From positions 1-64,000 of the forward strand of contig NZ_QEHM01000010.1 of the NCBI RefSeq assembly GCF_003116585.1: a stretch of DNA of 64,000 nucleotides. The letters run 5' to 3'. This DNA is from Albibacillus kandeliae. GTDB taxonomy: Bacteria > Pseudomonadota > Alphaproteobacteria > Rhodobacterales > Rhodobacteraceae. A program made the translations under genes and the position numbers. Below the pieces are notes generated by a model, which was not told the origin of the DNA, made no database searches, and saw nothing but the letters and a program-made list of their open reading frames with translations. Below are positions 9,100 through 16,917 of this stretch, piece after piece (the stretch's first letter is position 1; each line of letters starts with the position of its first letter).

Positions 9100-9123
9100 C
9101 ACGGACAAACTGGAACACAAACG

Positions 9124-9942
9124 ATGAGCTTCACCTCCAAAGGCTTCCCAATGATGCTGACCTTCGATCTCGACTGCGAGACGATGTGGACAGCCCGCGA
9201 CCCCGAAGCCCACACCCGCCCGATCCTGATGAGCCAGGGTGCCTATGGCTGGAAACGAGGCGTCTGGCGGGTGATGGACGTGCTGCGCCGCTATGACATC
9301 AAGTCGACCTTCTTCGTCCCCGGGCTGGTCGTCGAGGCGCACCCCGAGGTGATCGAGGCGCTGCTGAAGGACGGCCACGAGATTGCCCACCACAGCCACA
9401 CGCACCGCTGGATCGTGACGCTGACCCCGGAAGAAGAGCGCGAGGAGATGGAGCTGGCGCAGCAGGCCATCATCAAGGCCACCGGGCAGGCGCCGAAGGG
9501 CTGGCGTTCGCCGGCGGCCGAAGTCACCAGCCTGACCATGGACCTGATCAAGGAGTACGGGTTCTCCTATTCCTCGAACTTCTTTGATGATGACGCGCCC
9601 TACATGCTCAAGGTGCGCGGGGAGGAGATCGACTGTGTCGAGCTGCCCTTCCGCTACATCAACACCGACAGCCCTTATTTCCAGTTCGCCAAGATCCTGC
9701 CCGGCCGCACCATCACCTCGCCGCGGCAGGTGTTGGACACCTGGAGCTGGGAGTTCGATACGCTTTATGCCGAGGACCGCATGATGGTCCTCGCCTGCCA
9801 CCCGGAGTTCATCGGCCAGCCTTCGGGCGCTATCCTGCTGGATCGGTTCATCCAACATATCCTCAAGCACGAGAACCTCTGGGTCGACCGTTGCGACAAG
9901 ATCGCGGCCGACATGGCGACAAAGCTCAAGGTTCCGGCATGA
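9124..9942 (+). CDS. NodB-fold (polysaccharide deacetylase family) amidohydrolase
   Basis: A 272-residue cytosolic enzyme with no signal peptide. Carbohydrate esterase 4 motifs are visible: TFDLDCE (13-19, catalytic/metal Asp), HHSHTH (89-94, metal His pair) and GWRSP (127-130). This fold includes not only sugar deacetylases but also PuuE-type allantoinases and cyclic imidases. The lack of export and the company of an uptake system, two SDRs and an amidase favour hydrolysis of a small cyclic amide or imide over cell-wall modification; that is inference. A ribosome site (GGAAC) precedes the ATG, and the gene overlaps the next by 4 bases. Confidence 0.82.
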   Translation: MSFTSKGFPMMLTFDLDCETMWTARDPEAHTRPILMSQGAYGWKRGVWRVMDVLRRYDIKSTFFVPGLVVEAHPEVIEALLKDGHEIAHHSHTHRWIVTLTPEEEREEMELAQQAIIKATGQAPKGWRSPAAEVTSLTMDLIKEYGFSYSSNFFDDDAPYMLKVRGEEIDCVELPFRYINTDSPYFQFAKILPGRTITSPRQVLDTWSWEFDTLYAEDRMMVLACHPEFIGQPSGAILLDRFIQHILKHENLWVDRCDKIAADMATKLKVPA

Positions 9943-10670
9943 GCCGGCTGGAGGGACTGAGGGCCATCGTCACCGGCGGCGCCGCCGGGATCGGCTGGGC
10001 CACCGCATGCAAGCTCATGGCGGAGGGCGCGCGGGTCGCTGTCGTGGACCGCAGTCCCTGTCCCGAGGGCGAGGCGCTAGGCTATGTCGCCGACATGACA
10101 GACGCAGAGGGGCTGACCACCGCGATCGGAGCGGCGGCCGAAGCCATGGGCGGTCTCGACATCCTCGTCAACAGCGCGGGGATCGACCTGGAAGCGCCGA
10201 CCGAGGCGGTCACCGACGCTGACTGGACGCGGGTGCTGGAGGTCAACCTCACCGGCCCGATGCGGGCAGCGCGGGCGGCCTTTCCCTGGCTCGCGAAGTC
10301 CGGGAACGCGGCCATCGTGAATATCTCCTCGGCCGCCGGGCTGCGGCCGATCCCGGACCGGGCGGCCTATACCTCCTCCAAGGCGGGCCTGATCATGCTG
10401 TCGAAGTCGCTGGCGCTCGACTGGGCCGACGAGGGGATCCGGGTGAACGCGGTGTGCCCCGGCGCGGTGCAGACCGCGCTGTTCGCGACTTCCTACGAAG
10501 ATGCGGAAGACCCGCAGGCCCGGCTTGCCGAGATCAAGGACCGCTACCCGCTGAAACGCGTGGCCGAACCCGAAGAGCTGGCCGAGGCCATCGTCTTTCT
10601 TGCCAGTCCGGCGGCCGCCTACATCACCGGCGTCGCCCTCGCGGTGGACGGCGGGCGCAGCTTTCACTGA
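9939..10670 (+). CDS. Short-chain dehydrogenase/reductase (SDR), first copy
   Basis: A 243-residue classical SDR. It has the cofactor motif TGGAAGIG (12-19), NSAG (78-81), the active-site Ser near 130-131, and Tyr144 and Lys148 (YTSSK). Asp37 after the second strand suggests NAD(H) preference. It is only about half identical by eye to the following SDR, so this is a functional pair and not a recent duplicate. It is translationally coupled to the amidohydrolase gene. The substrate is unknown; oxidation of a hydroxy acid or hydroxy amide freed by the hydrolases would fit. Confidence 0.87.
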   Translation: MSRLEGLRAIVTGGAAGIGWATACKLMAEGARVAVVDRSPCPEGEALGYVADMTDAEGLTTAIGAAAEAMGGLDILVNSAGIDLEAPTEAVTDADWTRVLEVNLTGPMRAARAAFPWLAKSGNAAIVNISSAAGLRPIPDRAAYTSSKAGLIMLSKSLALDWADEGIRVNAVCPGAVQTALFATSYEDAEDPQARLAEIKDRYPLKRVAEPEELAEAIVFLASPAAAYITGVALAVDGGRSFH

Positions 10671-10678
10671 GGTCGAAG

Positions 10679-11416
10679 ATGCACAGATTTACCGGCAAGA
10701 CCGCGATTGTGACCGGCGGGGCGGGAGGGATCGGCCTCGCGACCGCGACGCGTCTGGCCTCCGAGGGCGCCCGTGTCGCCGTGTTCGACCTAAACCCAGC
10801 GGAGGCCCCGGACGAGGCGCAGGCGGGCTGGCTCTCGCTCGCCTTCGACGGGACGGACAAGGCCGCGCTGGCCGAGGCGGTCTCGCAGGTGGAGGGCGAG
10901 TTCGGGCCGGTCGACATCCTGTTCAACAACCTCGGCCAGAGCGGGCGCGAGCGGGCAGGGCTGTTCTGCGAGAGCGACGAGGAGGTCTGGCGCTTCGTCA
11001 CCGAGATCAACCTGATGTCGACCATGCGGGCCTGCCGGCTGATCGCGCCGGGCATGAAGGCGCGCGGGCGCGGACGGATCGTAAACATGTCGAGCGACGC
11101 GGCGCTGTCGGGCGACCTGCGGCTGTCGGACTATGCGGCGGCGAAAATGGGTATCGTCGGGTTCACCCGGGCGCTTGCGCAGGAACTGGCGCCCCATGGG
11201 GTGACGGTCAACGCGGTCTGTCCCGGTGCCATCGCCACCGAGGCGCACAAGCGGATCCCACGCGCCACGCTTGATGCGCTGGTGGCCGCTACCCCAGTGG
11301 GTTTCATCGCCACGGCTGCCGAAGTCGGCGGGCTGGTGGCCTACCTCGCCTCGGACGAGGCGCGTTTCGTGACCGGCCAGACCATTGCCATCAACGGCGG
11401 CCGGAACATGCTCTGA
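10679..11416 (+). CDS. Short-chain dehydrogenase/reductase (SDR), second copy
   Basis: A 245-residue classical SDR with TGGAGGIG (12-19), NNLG (83-86, where NNAG is usual), catalytic Ser138/139, Tyr152 and Lys156. Asp37 in AVFDLNP suggests NAD(H). The gene starts 8 bases after the first SDR and is followed by the amidase after 20 bases. Two consecutive SDRs imply two oxidoreductions, or two stereoisomers, in the same pathway. Confidence 0.87.
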   Translation: MHRFTGKTAIVTGGAGGIGLATATRLASEGARVAVFDLNPAEAPDEAQAGWLSLAFDGTDKAALAEAVSQVEGEFGPVDILFNNLGQSGRERAGLFCESDEEVWRFVTEINLMSTMRACRLIAPGMKARGRGRIVNMSSDAALSGDLRLSDYAAAKMGIVGFTRALAQELAPHGVTVNAVCPGAIATEAHKRIPRATLDALVAATPVGFIATAAEVGGLVAYLASDEARFVTGQTIAINGGRNML

Positions 11417-11436
11417 CAGATGCGAAAGGACCTCCC

Positions 11437-12819
11437 GTGACCGATATTGCCGACCTGAGCGCCGTGGAGCTTGCCGCGGCAATTGCCGCGCGACGGATTT
11501 CCCCCGTCGAGGCAGTCGAGGCCGCGCTCGACCGGATCGAGGCGCGTGCCGAGCTGAATGCCTTTGTCACCGTCAGCGCCGAGCAGGCCAGGGCTGACGC
11601 CAAGGACGCCGAGGCCGCGGTGCAGCGGGGCGATCCGCTGGGGCCGCTGCACGGCGTCCCCTTCTCGGTCAAGGACCTGGTCAACACCAAGGGCGTGCGT
11701 ACGACACAGGGCTCGAAGATCTTCGAACACTTCGTGCCGGAGAGCGACGCGGTCTCGGTTGCGCGGTCCAAGGCGGCCGGCGCCATCATGATCGGCAAGA
11801 CCACGACCCCGGAGTTCGGGCACAAGCCCGAGGCGACCTCGCCGGTGTCAGGGCGCACCCTGCACCCCACCCATCCCGACCGTTCGCCCGGCGCGTCGAG
11901 CACCGGTTCCGCGGTTGCGGTTGCGGCGGGCATGGGACAGCTTTCCATCGGGTCGGACGGAGGCGGTTCGATCCGCATCCCGGCGGCCTGCTGTGGCATC
12001 GTCGGATTCAAGGCGACTCTGGGCATGATCCCGCACCTCCAGCTGCCGGACCTGTTCGGCGCCAACTCCTACGTCGGGCCGATGGCGCGCGACGTGGCCG
12101 ACACCACACTCTTCTTCGAGACGATGGCCGGTTTCGACCGGATGGACCCCTATGGCCAGGCGGTCCTGCCTCCTGAGAAGCGGGTGTCCGACCTCAGGGG
12201 GCTCCGCGTCGGCTGGCTGCCGGAGGGTGGGGCGAAAGTTGACCCCGAAGTCGCCGCGCTGACCCGCGCCGCCGTGGAAGCAATGTCAGGGCAGGGGGCA
12301 GAGGTCGAGGAGATCGACCTGGACTTCAAGGGGTTGGAGCCCGCGTTTCTCACCGTCTTGCGGGCGGGCCTCTCCTCTCGCGTCGGCCCGCATGTGGCAA
12401 AGTTCGGGAACCAGCTGGATGACACCTTGCTGGTGCGTATCCTCGAAGGCGCCAAGCTCGGTGCCAATGACCTGTCCGTGGCCAGCTACGAACGGACCCG
12501 GTTCTTCCGCATTCTGCAGCAGGAGCTGGACCGTTTCGACGTGATCATTTCGCCGGTGCTGACCGCACCAGCCATCCAGATTTCGCTCGACACCGCAGGC
12601 GAAGTCGAGGTCGCAGGCAATCGCGGCACCATTCGCGGCGCCTGGTATCCCTTTACCTACCCACTGAACCTGACGGGCCATCCTGCCATCTCGATGCCCT
12701 GCGGACGAACGACCGAAGGTTTGCCTGTGGGTCTGCAGATCATGGGGCGGTGGTATGCGGACCGGATGATCCTAGATGTCGCCGGGCTGCTCGAGACATT
12801 GCTAGGTGAAGCCGCGTGA
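11437..12819 (+). CDS. Amidase-signature-family amidase
   Basis: A 460-residue enzyme of the amidase signature family, which includes GatA-like and aryl/aliphatic amidases. The Ser-cisSer-Lys triad is visible as Lys79 (SVKDL), Ser154 (GASSTGSA) and Ser178 (GSDGGGSIRIPAACC). It is near the family's usual size. The start is a GTG at 11437 with AAAGGA about 7 bases upstream. It closes the operon headed by the PotD-like protein. Expected role: hydrolysis of a linear amide, possibly the half-amide made by the NodB-fold enzyme, to a carboxylate and ammonia. It is not the translational GatA, since gatB and gatC are absent. Confidence 0.88.
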   Translation: MTDIADLSAVELAAAIAARRISPVEAVEAALDRIEARAELNAFVTVSAEQARADAKDAEAAVQRGDPLGPLHGVPFSVKDLVNTKGVRTTQGSKIFEHFVPESDAVSVARSKAAGAIMIGKTTTPEFGHKPEATSPVSGRTLHPTHPDRSPGASSTGSAVAVAAGMGQLSIGSDGGGSIRIPAACCGIVGFKATLGMIPHLQLPDLFGANSYVGPMARDVADTTLFFETMAGFDRMDPYGQAVLPPEKRVSDLRGLRVGWLPEGGAKVDPEVAALTRAAVEAMSGQGAEVEEIDLDFKGLEPAFLTVLRAGLSSRVGPHVAKFGNQLDDTLLVRILEGAKLGANDLSVASYERTRFFRILQQELDRFDVIISPVLTAPAIQISLDTAGEVEVAGNRGTIRGAWYPFTYPLNLTGHPAISMPCGRTTEGLPVGLQIMGRWYADRMILDVAGLLETLLGEAA

Positions 12820-13200
12820 GGTCGAAAGGCTTGGAAAGGTGCACCTAGAACGGGAGGCCGCGACCCGTGGTCCTGGAATGATATTGCGCCCGGTGCTTTG
12901 CCTGTTTGCGAGGATGGAAAACGTGTAGAGCAGCGTCGCGATACCGAACGAAGTACCAGTAATGTCGGGTCCAGCTTTGCGGATCAAGGAGACCCCAGCA
13001 GGAACAGGCTGCTCATCTGGCCTCCCTGATGCAAGGCTAGCGAGAAAAGCGCTCATGATACAGGCAGCCATCCGACCCCAATTGGTGGACCAATTCAGTG
13101 TGGGCAGTCCAGGACCACTGGCTGGGTACGGCTGACAAATTGCGGCCCGCTTTGAGCATTCGGGCTGTGCGAGGTGTGTTCTCCTTTGAAAGGACCCTAA
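12820..13200. other. Intergenic region between convergent operons
   Basis: 381 bases between the ends of the amidase operon (+) and the peptide-type transporter operon (-). A minus-strand frame of 89 codons starts at 13071 (Met-Ala-Ala-Cys-Ile-Met) and overlaps the amidase 3' end. No family was recognised and its C-terminal half looks non-coding, so it is not called a gene. A 16-bp palindrome sits just upstream of it. Confidence 0.4.
13080..13095. promoter_or_regulatory. 16-bp palindrome resembling a FadR/PdhR-type GntR operator
   Basis: AATTGGT-GG-ACCAATT has perfect 7-bp arms. PdhR/LldR-type GntR regulators recognise ATTGGT-N3-ACCAAT, so this site differs by one base in the spacer. It lies between two convergent gene ends, where an operator would not be expected, and 8 bases before the unassigned minus-strand frame starting at 13071. 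Function uncertain. Confidence 0.35.
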
Positions 13201-14016
13201 TCAGTGTTCGCGGCCTGCGCGTTCTACGCGTCGCTGGCCCAGTTGGGGGATCGCGGCGATGAGTTCGCGGGTATAGGCCTCTCGGGGGGATGCGAAGAGT
13301 GATGCGGCCGGGCCTTCCTCGACCAGCGCGCCCTTTTGCATGACGAGGATGCGGTCGGAGATCAGGCGCACGAGGTTCAGGTCGTGGGTGACGAAGATGT
13401 AGGTCAGGTCGAGATCGGCGCGCAGCTGCATCAGGGTCTGGATCACGTGGGCCTGCAAGGAGGCATCAAGCGCCGAGGTCGGTTCATCGAGGATCAGCAG
13501 CTTGGGGCGCAGGACGATGGCACGGGCAATGTCGACCCGGGCGCGCTGGCCGCCGGAGAGTTGGTGAGGAAAGCTGTTGAGTAGCCCGAGCGGCAAGCCC
13601 GCGCGTTCGGCGGCCTCTTCGACCAGCGCCTTAACCTTGTCGCGTTCCTTGGGAGTGCCCAGCCGACGGATGGGGTCGGCGATGATCTTGGCGGCGGGCC
13701 AGCGTGGATTGAGGCTCGCCAAGGGGTCCTGGAACACCATCTGGATGTCGCGGCGTGCCTCGGCCCGCGCAAAGCGCGCCCCGCTGTAGGAGGCGAGGTT
13801 GGCCTTATCGAACCAGACCGAGCCCTCGGTCTGGGGAAGCAGCCGCGCGACGATCCGCGCGAGGGTGGACTTGCCCGAACCGCTTTCCCCGACGACCCCG
13901 AGGATTTCCCCCCGTCGCAGCTTGAATGAGACGTGATCGACGGCGCGCAGGTGTTTCCCGCGCCCGAGGGGAAAGTCTTTCACGATGGCGCCGGCTTCGA
14001 GAAGGATCTCAGTCAT
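13201..14016 (-). CDS. Peptide/nickel-type ABC transporter ATP-binding protein (DppF/OppF-like)
   Basis: A 271-residue ATPase. Walker A is GESGSGKST (43-51), the Q-loop is in VFQDPLASLNP, the signature is LSGGQ (153-157), Walker B is LLILDEPT (173-180) and the switch His is in VTHDLN. It lacks most of the C-terminal oligopeptide extension found in its partner. It is the last gene of the transporter operon and overlaps the preceding ATPase gene by 8 bases. Together the two ATPases drive a DppBC-type channel. Confidence 0.9.
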   Translation of the reverse strand: MTEILLEAGAIVKDFPLGRGKHLRAVDHVSFKLRRGEILGVVGESGSGKSTLARIVARLLPQTEGSVWFDKANLASYSGARFARAEARRDIQMVFQDPLASLNPRWPAAKIIADPIRRLGTPKERDKVKALVEEAAERAGLPLGLLNSFPHQLSGGQRARVDIARAIVLRPKLLILDEPTSALDASLQAHVIQTLMQLRADLDLTYIFVTHDLNLVRLISDRILVMQKGALVEEGPAASLFASPREAYTRELIAAIPQLGQRRVERAGREH

Positions 14017-14983
14017 GGGGGAAAAAGCACCTTACTGCATGGGCCTCGGACGGTCGCGCCTCGGGAATGGATTGCGTGCGGCAGCAGTCCTGCACGCGCG
14101 AGCAGCGTTCGGCGAACCGGCAGGCGGGCAGGTCGTCGCGCCTGAGATCGGGAAGGTTGCCGCCCATTGGCTTGAGGTCGGCCGCGCTCTCCTTGCCGTA
14201 GGGCATCGAGTCGAGCAGCATCCGGGAGTAGGGATGGCGCGGGTGGACAAAGACCTCCTCGGCGGGACCGTCCTCCAGCATCTGACCCGCGTGCATCACT
14301 ACCGCGCGGTCGCAGTACGCGGAGGCAAGCGCAAGGTCATGGGTGATGAACAGCACGGCAACACCGCGCTCGCGGCAGGCCGACATCAGCAGGTCCATCA
14401 CCTTGACCTGGGTGGTCACGTCGAGCGCGCTGGTTGGCTCGTCGGCGATGATCAGCTCGGGTTCGCACAGCAGCGCGGCGGCGATCATGATGCGCTGGCA
14501 CATGCCGCCCGAAAGTTCCGCCGGGTAGGCATACATCCGGTCCTCCGCCTCGCGGATGCCGATCATCTCGAGCATGTCGAGCACACGGGCGCGGGCGTCC
14601 CGGCGCGACAGCCGCTCGGGCGCATGGGCGCGCAGGATGTCGGTCAGCGTATCGCCGACCTTGCGCAGCGGGTTCAGTGCCGACTTGGCGTTCTGGAAGA
14701 TCATCGCGACGCGGCGGCCCCGGATGGTCTGGAACGCCTTGTCGGTGAGGCCCTGCAGGTCGGTACCGTCGAGGGCGATGCGGCTCGCGCGGATGCGGGC
14801 ATTGGGGCCGTTCAGGCGCATGATGGCCATGCCGGTGATGGACTTGCCCGAGCCGCTTTCGCCCACCAGCGCCACACATTCCCCACGGTCGACGGAGAGC
14901 CCGACGTTGTCGAGCGCATGTACGCGCCCGGCCGGGGTTTCGAACTCCAGCGTCAGATTGTCGATTTCAAGCATGGCGGTCAT
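14009..14983 (-). CDS. Peptide/nickel-type ABC transporter ATP-binding protein (DppD/OppD-like)
   Basis: A 324-residue ATPase with Walker A GESGSGKS (41-48), a Q-loop FQNAKSALNP and Walker B LIIADEPTSALD. Its C-terminal oligopeptide-transporter extension has four spaced cysteines (ACRFAERCSRVQDCC and a later Cys), the pattern known to bind an Fe-S cluster in some DppD proteins. The start at 14983 overlaps the permease stop (TGATG). A second possible start lies 9 bases further in. Confidence 0.9.
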   Translation of the reverse strand: MTAMLEIDNLTLEFETPAGRVHALDNVGLSVDRGECVALVGESGSGKSITGMAIMRLNGPNARIRASRIALDGTDLQGLTDKAFQTIRGRRVAMIFQNAKSALNPLRKVGDTLTDILRAHAPERLSRRDARARVLDMLEMIGIREAEDRMYAYPAELSGGMCQRIMIAAALLCEPELIIADEPTSALDVTTQVKVMDLLMSACRERGVAVLFITHDLALASAYCDRAVVMHAGQMLEDGPAEEVFVHPRHPYSRMLLDSMPYGKESAADLKPMGGNLPDLRRDDLPACRFAERCSRVQDCCRTQSIPEARPSEAHAVRCFFPHD

Positions 14984-15822
14984 CAGCTTCTCCTGCGCGG
15001 GTCGGCAATGTCGCGCAGCCCGTCGCCCAGCAGGCTGAAGCAGAAGACGGAGAGCACGAGGGCGAGGCCGGGGAAGAACACGGTCCACCATTCGCCGGAC
15101 ATCATCATGGAGGCACCCTCCTGGATCATAATGCCCCATTCCGGGGTGGGGGGCGCCACACCGAGGCCAATGAAGGCGAGGCCGGAGGTGTTTAGGATGG
15201 CCCAGCCGAGGTTGAGCGAGACCTGGACGATCACCGGCGGTAGCGAATTCGGCAGCAGGAAGCGGAAGATCACCGACCCGCTAGAGTTGCCGTTGATCAA
15301 CGCTGCCTCGACATAGCCGATCTCGCGGCGCGAGGCGGCCTCGATCCGGGCCAGTCGGAAGTAGAAGGGGAAATTGATGATCGAGGTGGCAAGCACCACC
15401 GATTGCACTGAGTTACCGAAGACGGCGACGAGCGCCATGGCTGCGACGAACAGGGGAAAGGCCATCATGACGTCGACGATGCGGCTGGTGACACCATCGA
15501 GCCAGCCCCCGAGGTAACCGGACATGGCGCCAACCGAGATGCCCGCGAGGGCGGAGATCGCGACGGCGGCGACGGCGATGGCAAAGTCGAGGCGAGTGGC
15601 CACAACGACCCGGCTGAAAATGTCACGGCCCAGCTGGTCGGTGCCGAACCAGTGTTCGGCTGAGGGGGGCTGCAGCACCTCCTGCATCGAGGTTGCCAGC
15701 GGATCGTAAGGCACGATGAGCGGGCCGAAGATCGCCAGCAGAAACAGCAGCACGATGACCGCAGCGGCGACGCTGGTCGCGGTGTTGCGGCGCAGGTGAT
15801 AGAGGGCGACGGAACGGGCCAT
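14983..15822 (-). CDS. Peptide-type ABC transporter permease (DppC-like)
   Basis: A 279-residue inner-membrane protein with an N-terminal helix (about 17-37), the conserved periplasmic HWFGTDQLGRDIFSRV segment diagnostic of OppC/DppC proteins, five further helices and an EAA-type loop. It pairs with the DppB-like permease, whose gene ends 3 bases upstream of this start. Confidence 0.92.
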   Translation of the reverse strand: MARSVALYHLRRNTATSVAAAVIVLLFLLAIFGPLIVPYDPLATSMQEVLQPPSAEHWFGTDQLGRDIFSRVVVATRLDFAIAVAAVAISALAGISVGAMSGYLGGWLDGVTSRIVDVMMAFPLFVAAMALVAVFGNSVQSVVLATSIINFPFYFRLARIEAASRREIGYVEAALINGNSSGSVIFRFLLPNSLPPVIVQVSLNLGWAILNTSGLAFIGLGVAPPTPEWGIMIQEGASMMMSGEWWTVFFPGLALVLSVFCFSLLGDGLRDIADPRRRS

Positions 15823-15825
15823 GAC

Positions 15826-16854
15826 TTACCCCTTCAGCTTGTAGCGCGGGTCGATAGCCGCCGAGAGGATGTCGATCGCCAGCGTCATCAGGACGAAGAG
15901 CACGGCGACGATGAGGACGAAGGCCTGCACGGGGGCATAGTCCACCCCGGTCAGCGCATTGACCGAGTAGGAGCCGATGCCGGGCCAGGCAAAGAGCTTT
16001 TCGATCATGATGTTGGCGCCGAGCATCGTGGAGAGGACCATGCCCATGGTGGCGAGCACCGGCAGCATGGCGTTCGGAAGAGCATATTGCAGCAGGATCT
16101 TGCGGCGGGGGATGCCGTAGGCACGGGCCGCCTTAATGTAGTCGCTGTCGAGCGCGTCGATCATGCCGCCGCGCATCATCCGCATCAGGGGCGCGACCGC
16201 GAAGATGGCCATGGAGGCGGCGGGCATCAGCATCTTCCCGAGCGCTTCCCAGAAAATTTCCCAGTCACCGATGAGGGCGGCGTCGATGGTCATGAAGCCG
16301 GTGACGGTTGGCGGCGCGATGGACCAGCCCGAGAGGCGCCCGATGGGCTCGGGCGCGATGCCCATGAGGAAGTAGAAGATGAAGATCAGGATCAGGCCGA
16401 AGAAGAAGCCGGGCATCGCGGCCGAGACCGAGGTGATCACGCGGACCAGCTGGTCGATCCAGCTGTCGCGGTAGAGGGCCGAGAGGACCCCGACGGGCAG
16501 CGCCACGACCAGCGACAGGGCGAAGGCAAAGACGGCCAGTTCCAGCGTCGCGGGCAGCCGTTCGCCGAAATCCTTGAGCACGGGTTGCCCGGTGACCAGC
16601 GAGTTCCCGAAATTCAGGTGCGCGATGTTGTTGAGGTAGATCAGGAACTGTTCGAATACCGACTTGTCGAGGCCCATGGCACGGCGGATGGCGTCGATGT
16701 CTTCCTGGCTCATGTTGGGGCCTGAGGCATAGACGATGGCCGGATCGCCGGGGAGGGCGCGGATCAGAACGAAGGTGACGACGATGACGCCGAACAGGAT
16801 CGGGAGCGCCATCAGCAGGCGCCAGGCGATCAGGCGAAGGGTCCGATGCTTCAT
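15826..16854 (-). CDS. Peptide-type ABC transporter permease (DppB-like)
   Basis: A 342-residue inner-membrane protein with an N-terminal membrane helix (LLMALPILFGVIVVTFVLI), the RALPGDPA motif of the DppB/OppB family and about six helices in total. The C-terminal EAA loop region includes ARAYGIPRRKILLQYALPNA. It follows the binding-protein gene after a strong stem-loop. Confidence 0.92.
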   Translation of the reverse strand: MKHRTLRLIAWRLLMALPILFGVIVVTFVLIRALPGDPAIVYASGPNMSQEDIDAIRRAMGLDKSVFEQFLIYLNNIAHLNFGNSLVTGQPVLKDFGERLPATLELAVFAFALSLVVALPVGVLSALYRDSWIDQLVRVITSVSAAMPGFFFGLILIFIFYFLMGIAPEPIGRLSGWSIAPPTVTGFMTIDAALIGDWEIFWEALGKMLMPAASMAIFAVAPLMRMMRGGMIDALDSDYIKAARAYGIPRRKILLQYALPNAMLPVLATMGMVLSTMLGANIMIEKLFAWPGIGSYSVNALTGVDYAPVQAFVLIVAVLFVLMTLAIDILSAAIDPRYKLKG

Positions 16855-16876
16855 CAGGGTCTCCGGTAGGGGCGGC

Positions 16877-16908
16877 CCCCACGGGGCCGGCGGACCGGCC
16901 CCGTGGGG
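16877..16908 (-). promoter_or_regulatory. Intercistronic stem-loop after the binding-protein gene
   Basis: A 14-bp perfect GC-rich stem (16877-16890 with 16895-16908, arm CCCCACGGGGCCGG) closes on a 4-nt loop. It lies 9 bases beyond the stop codon of the binding-protein gene and 22 bases before the permease start. No U-run follows, so mRNA 3'-end protection or partial attenuation is more likely than full termination. Confidence 0.7.
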
Positions 16909-16917
16909 AGTTCAGGC

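Noticed and set aside
12802-13071. An 89-codon minus-strand frame between convergent operons
   Set aside because: It overlaps the amidase 3' end, its second half looks non-coding and no family was recognised; only the palindrome before it was kept.
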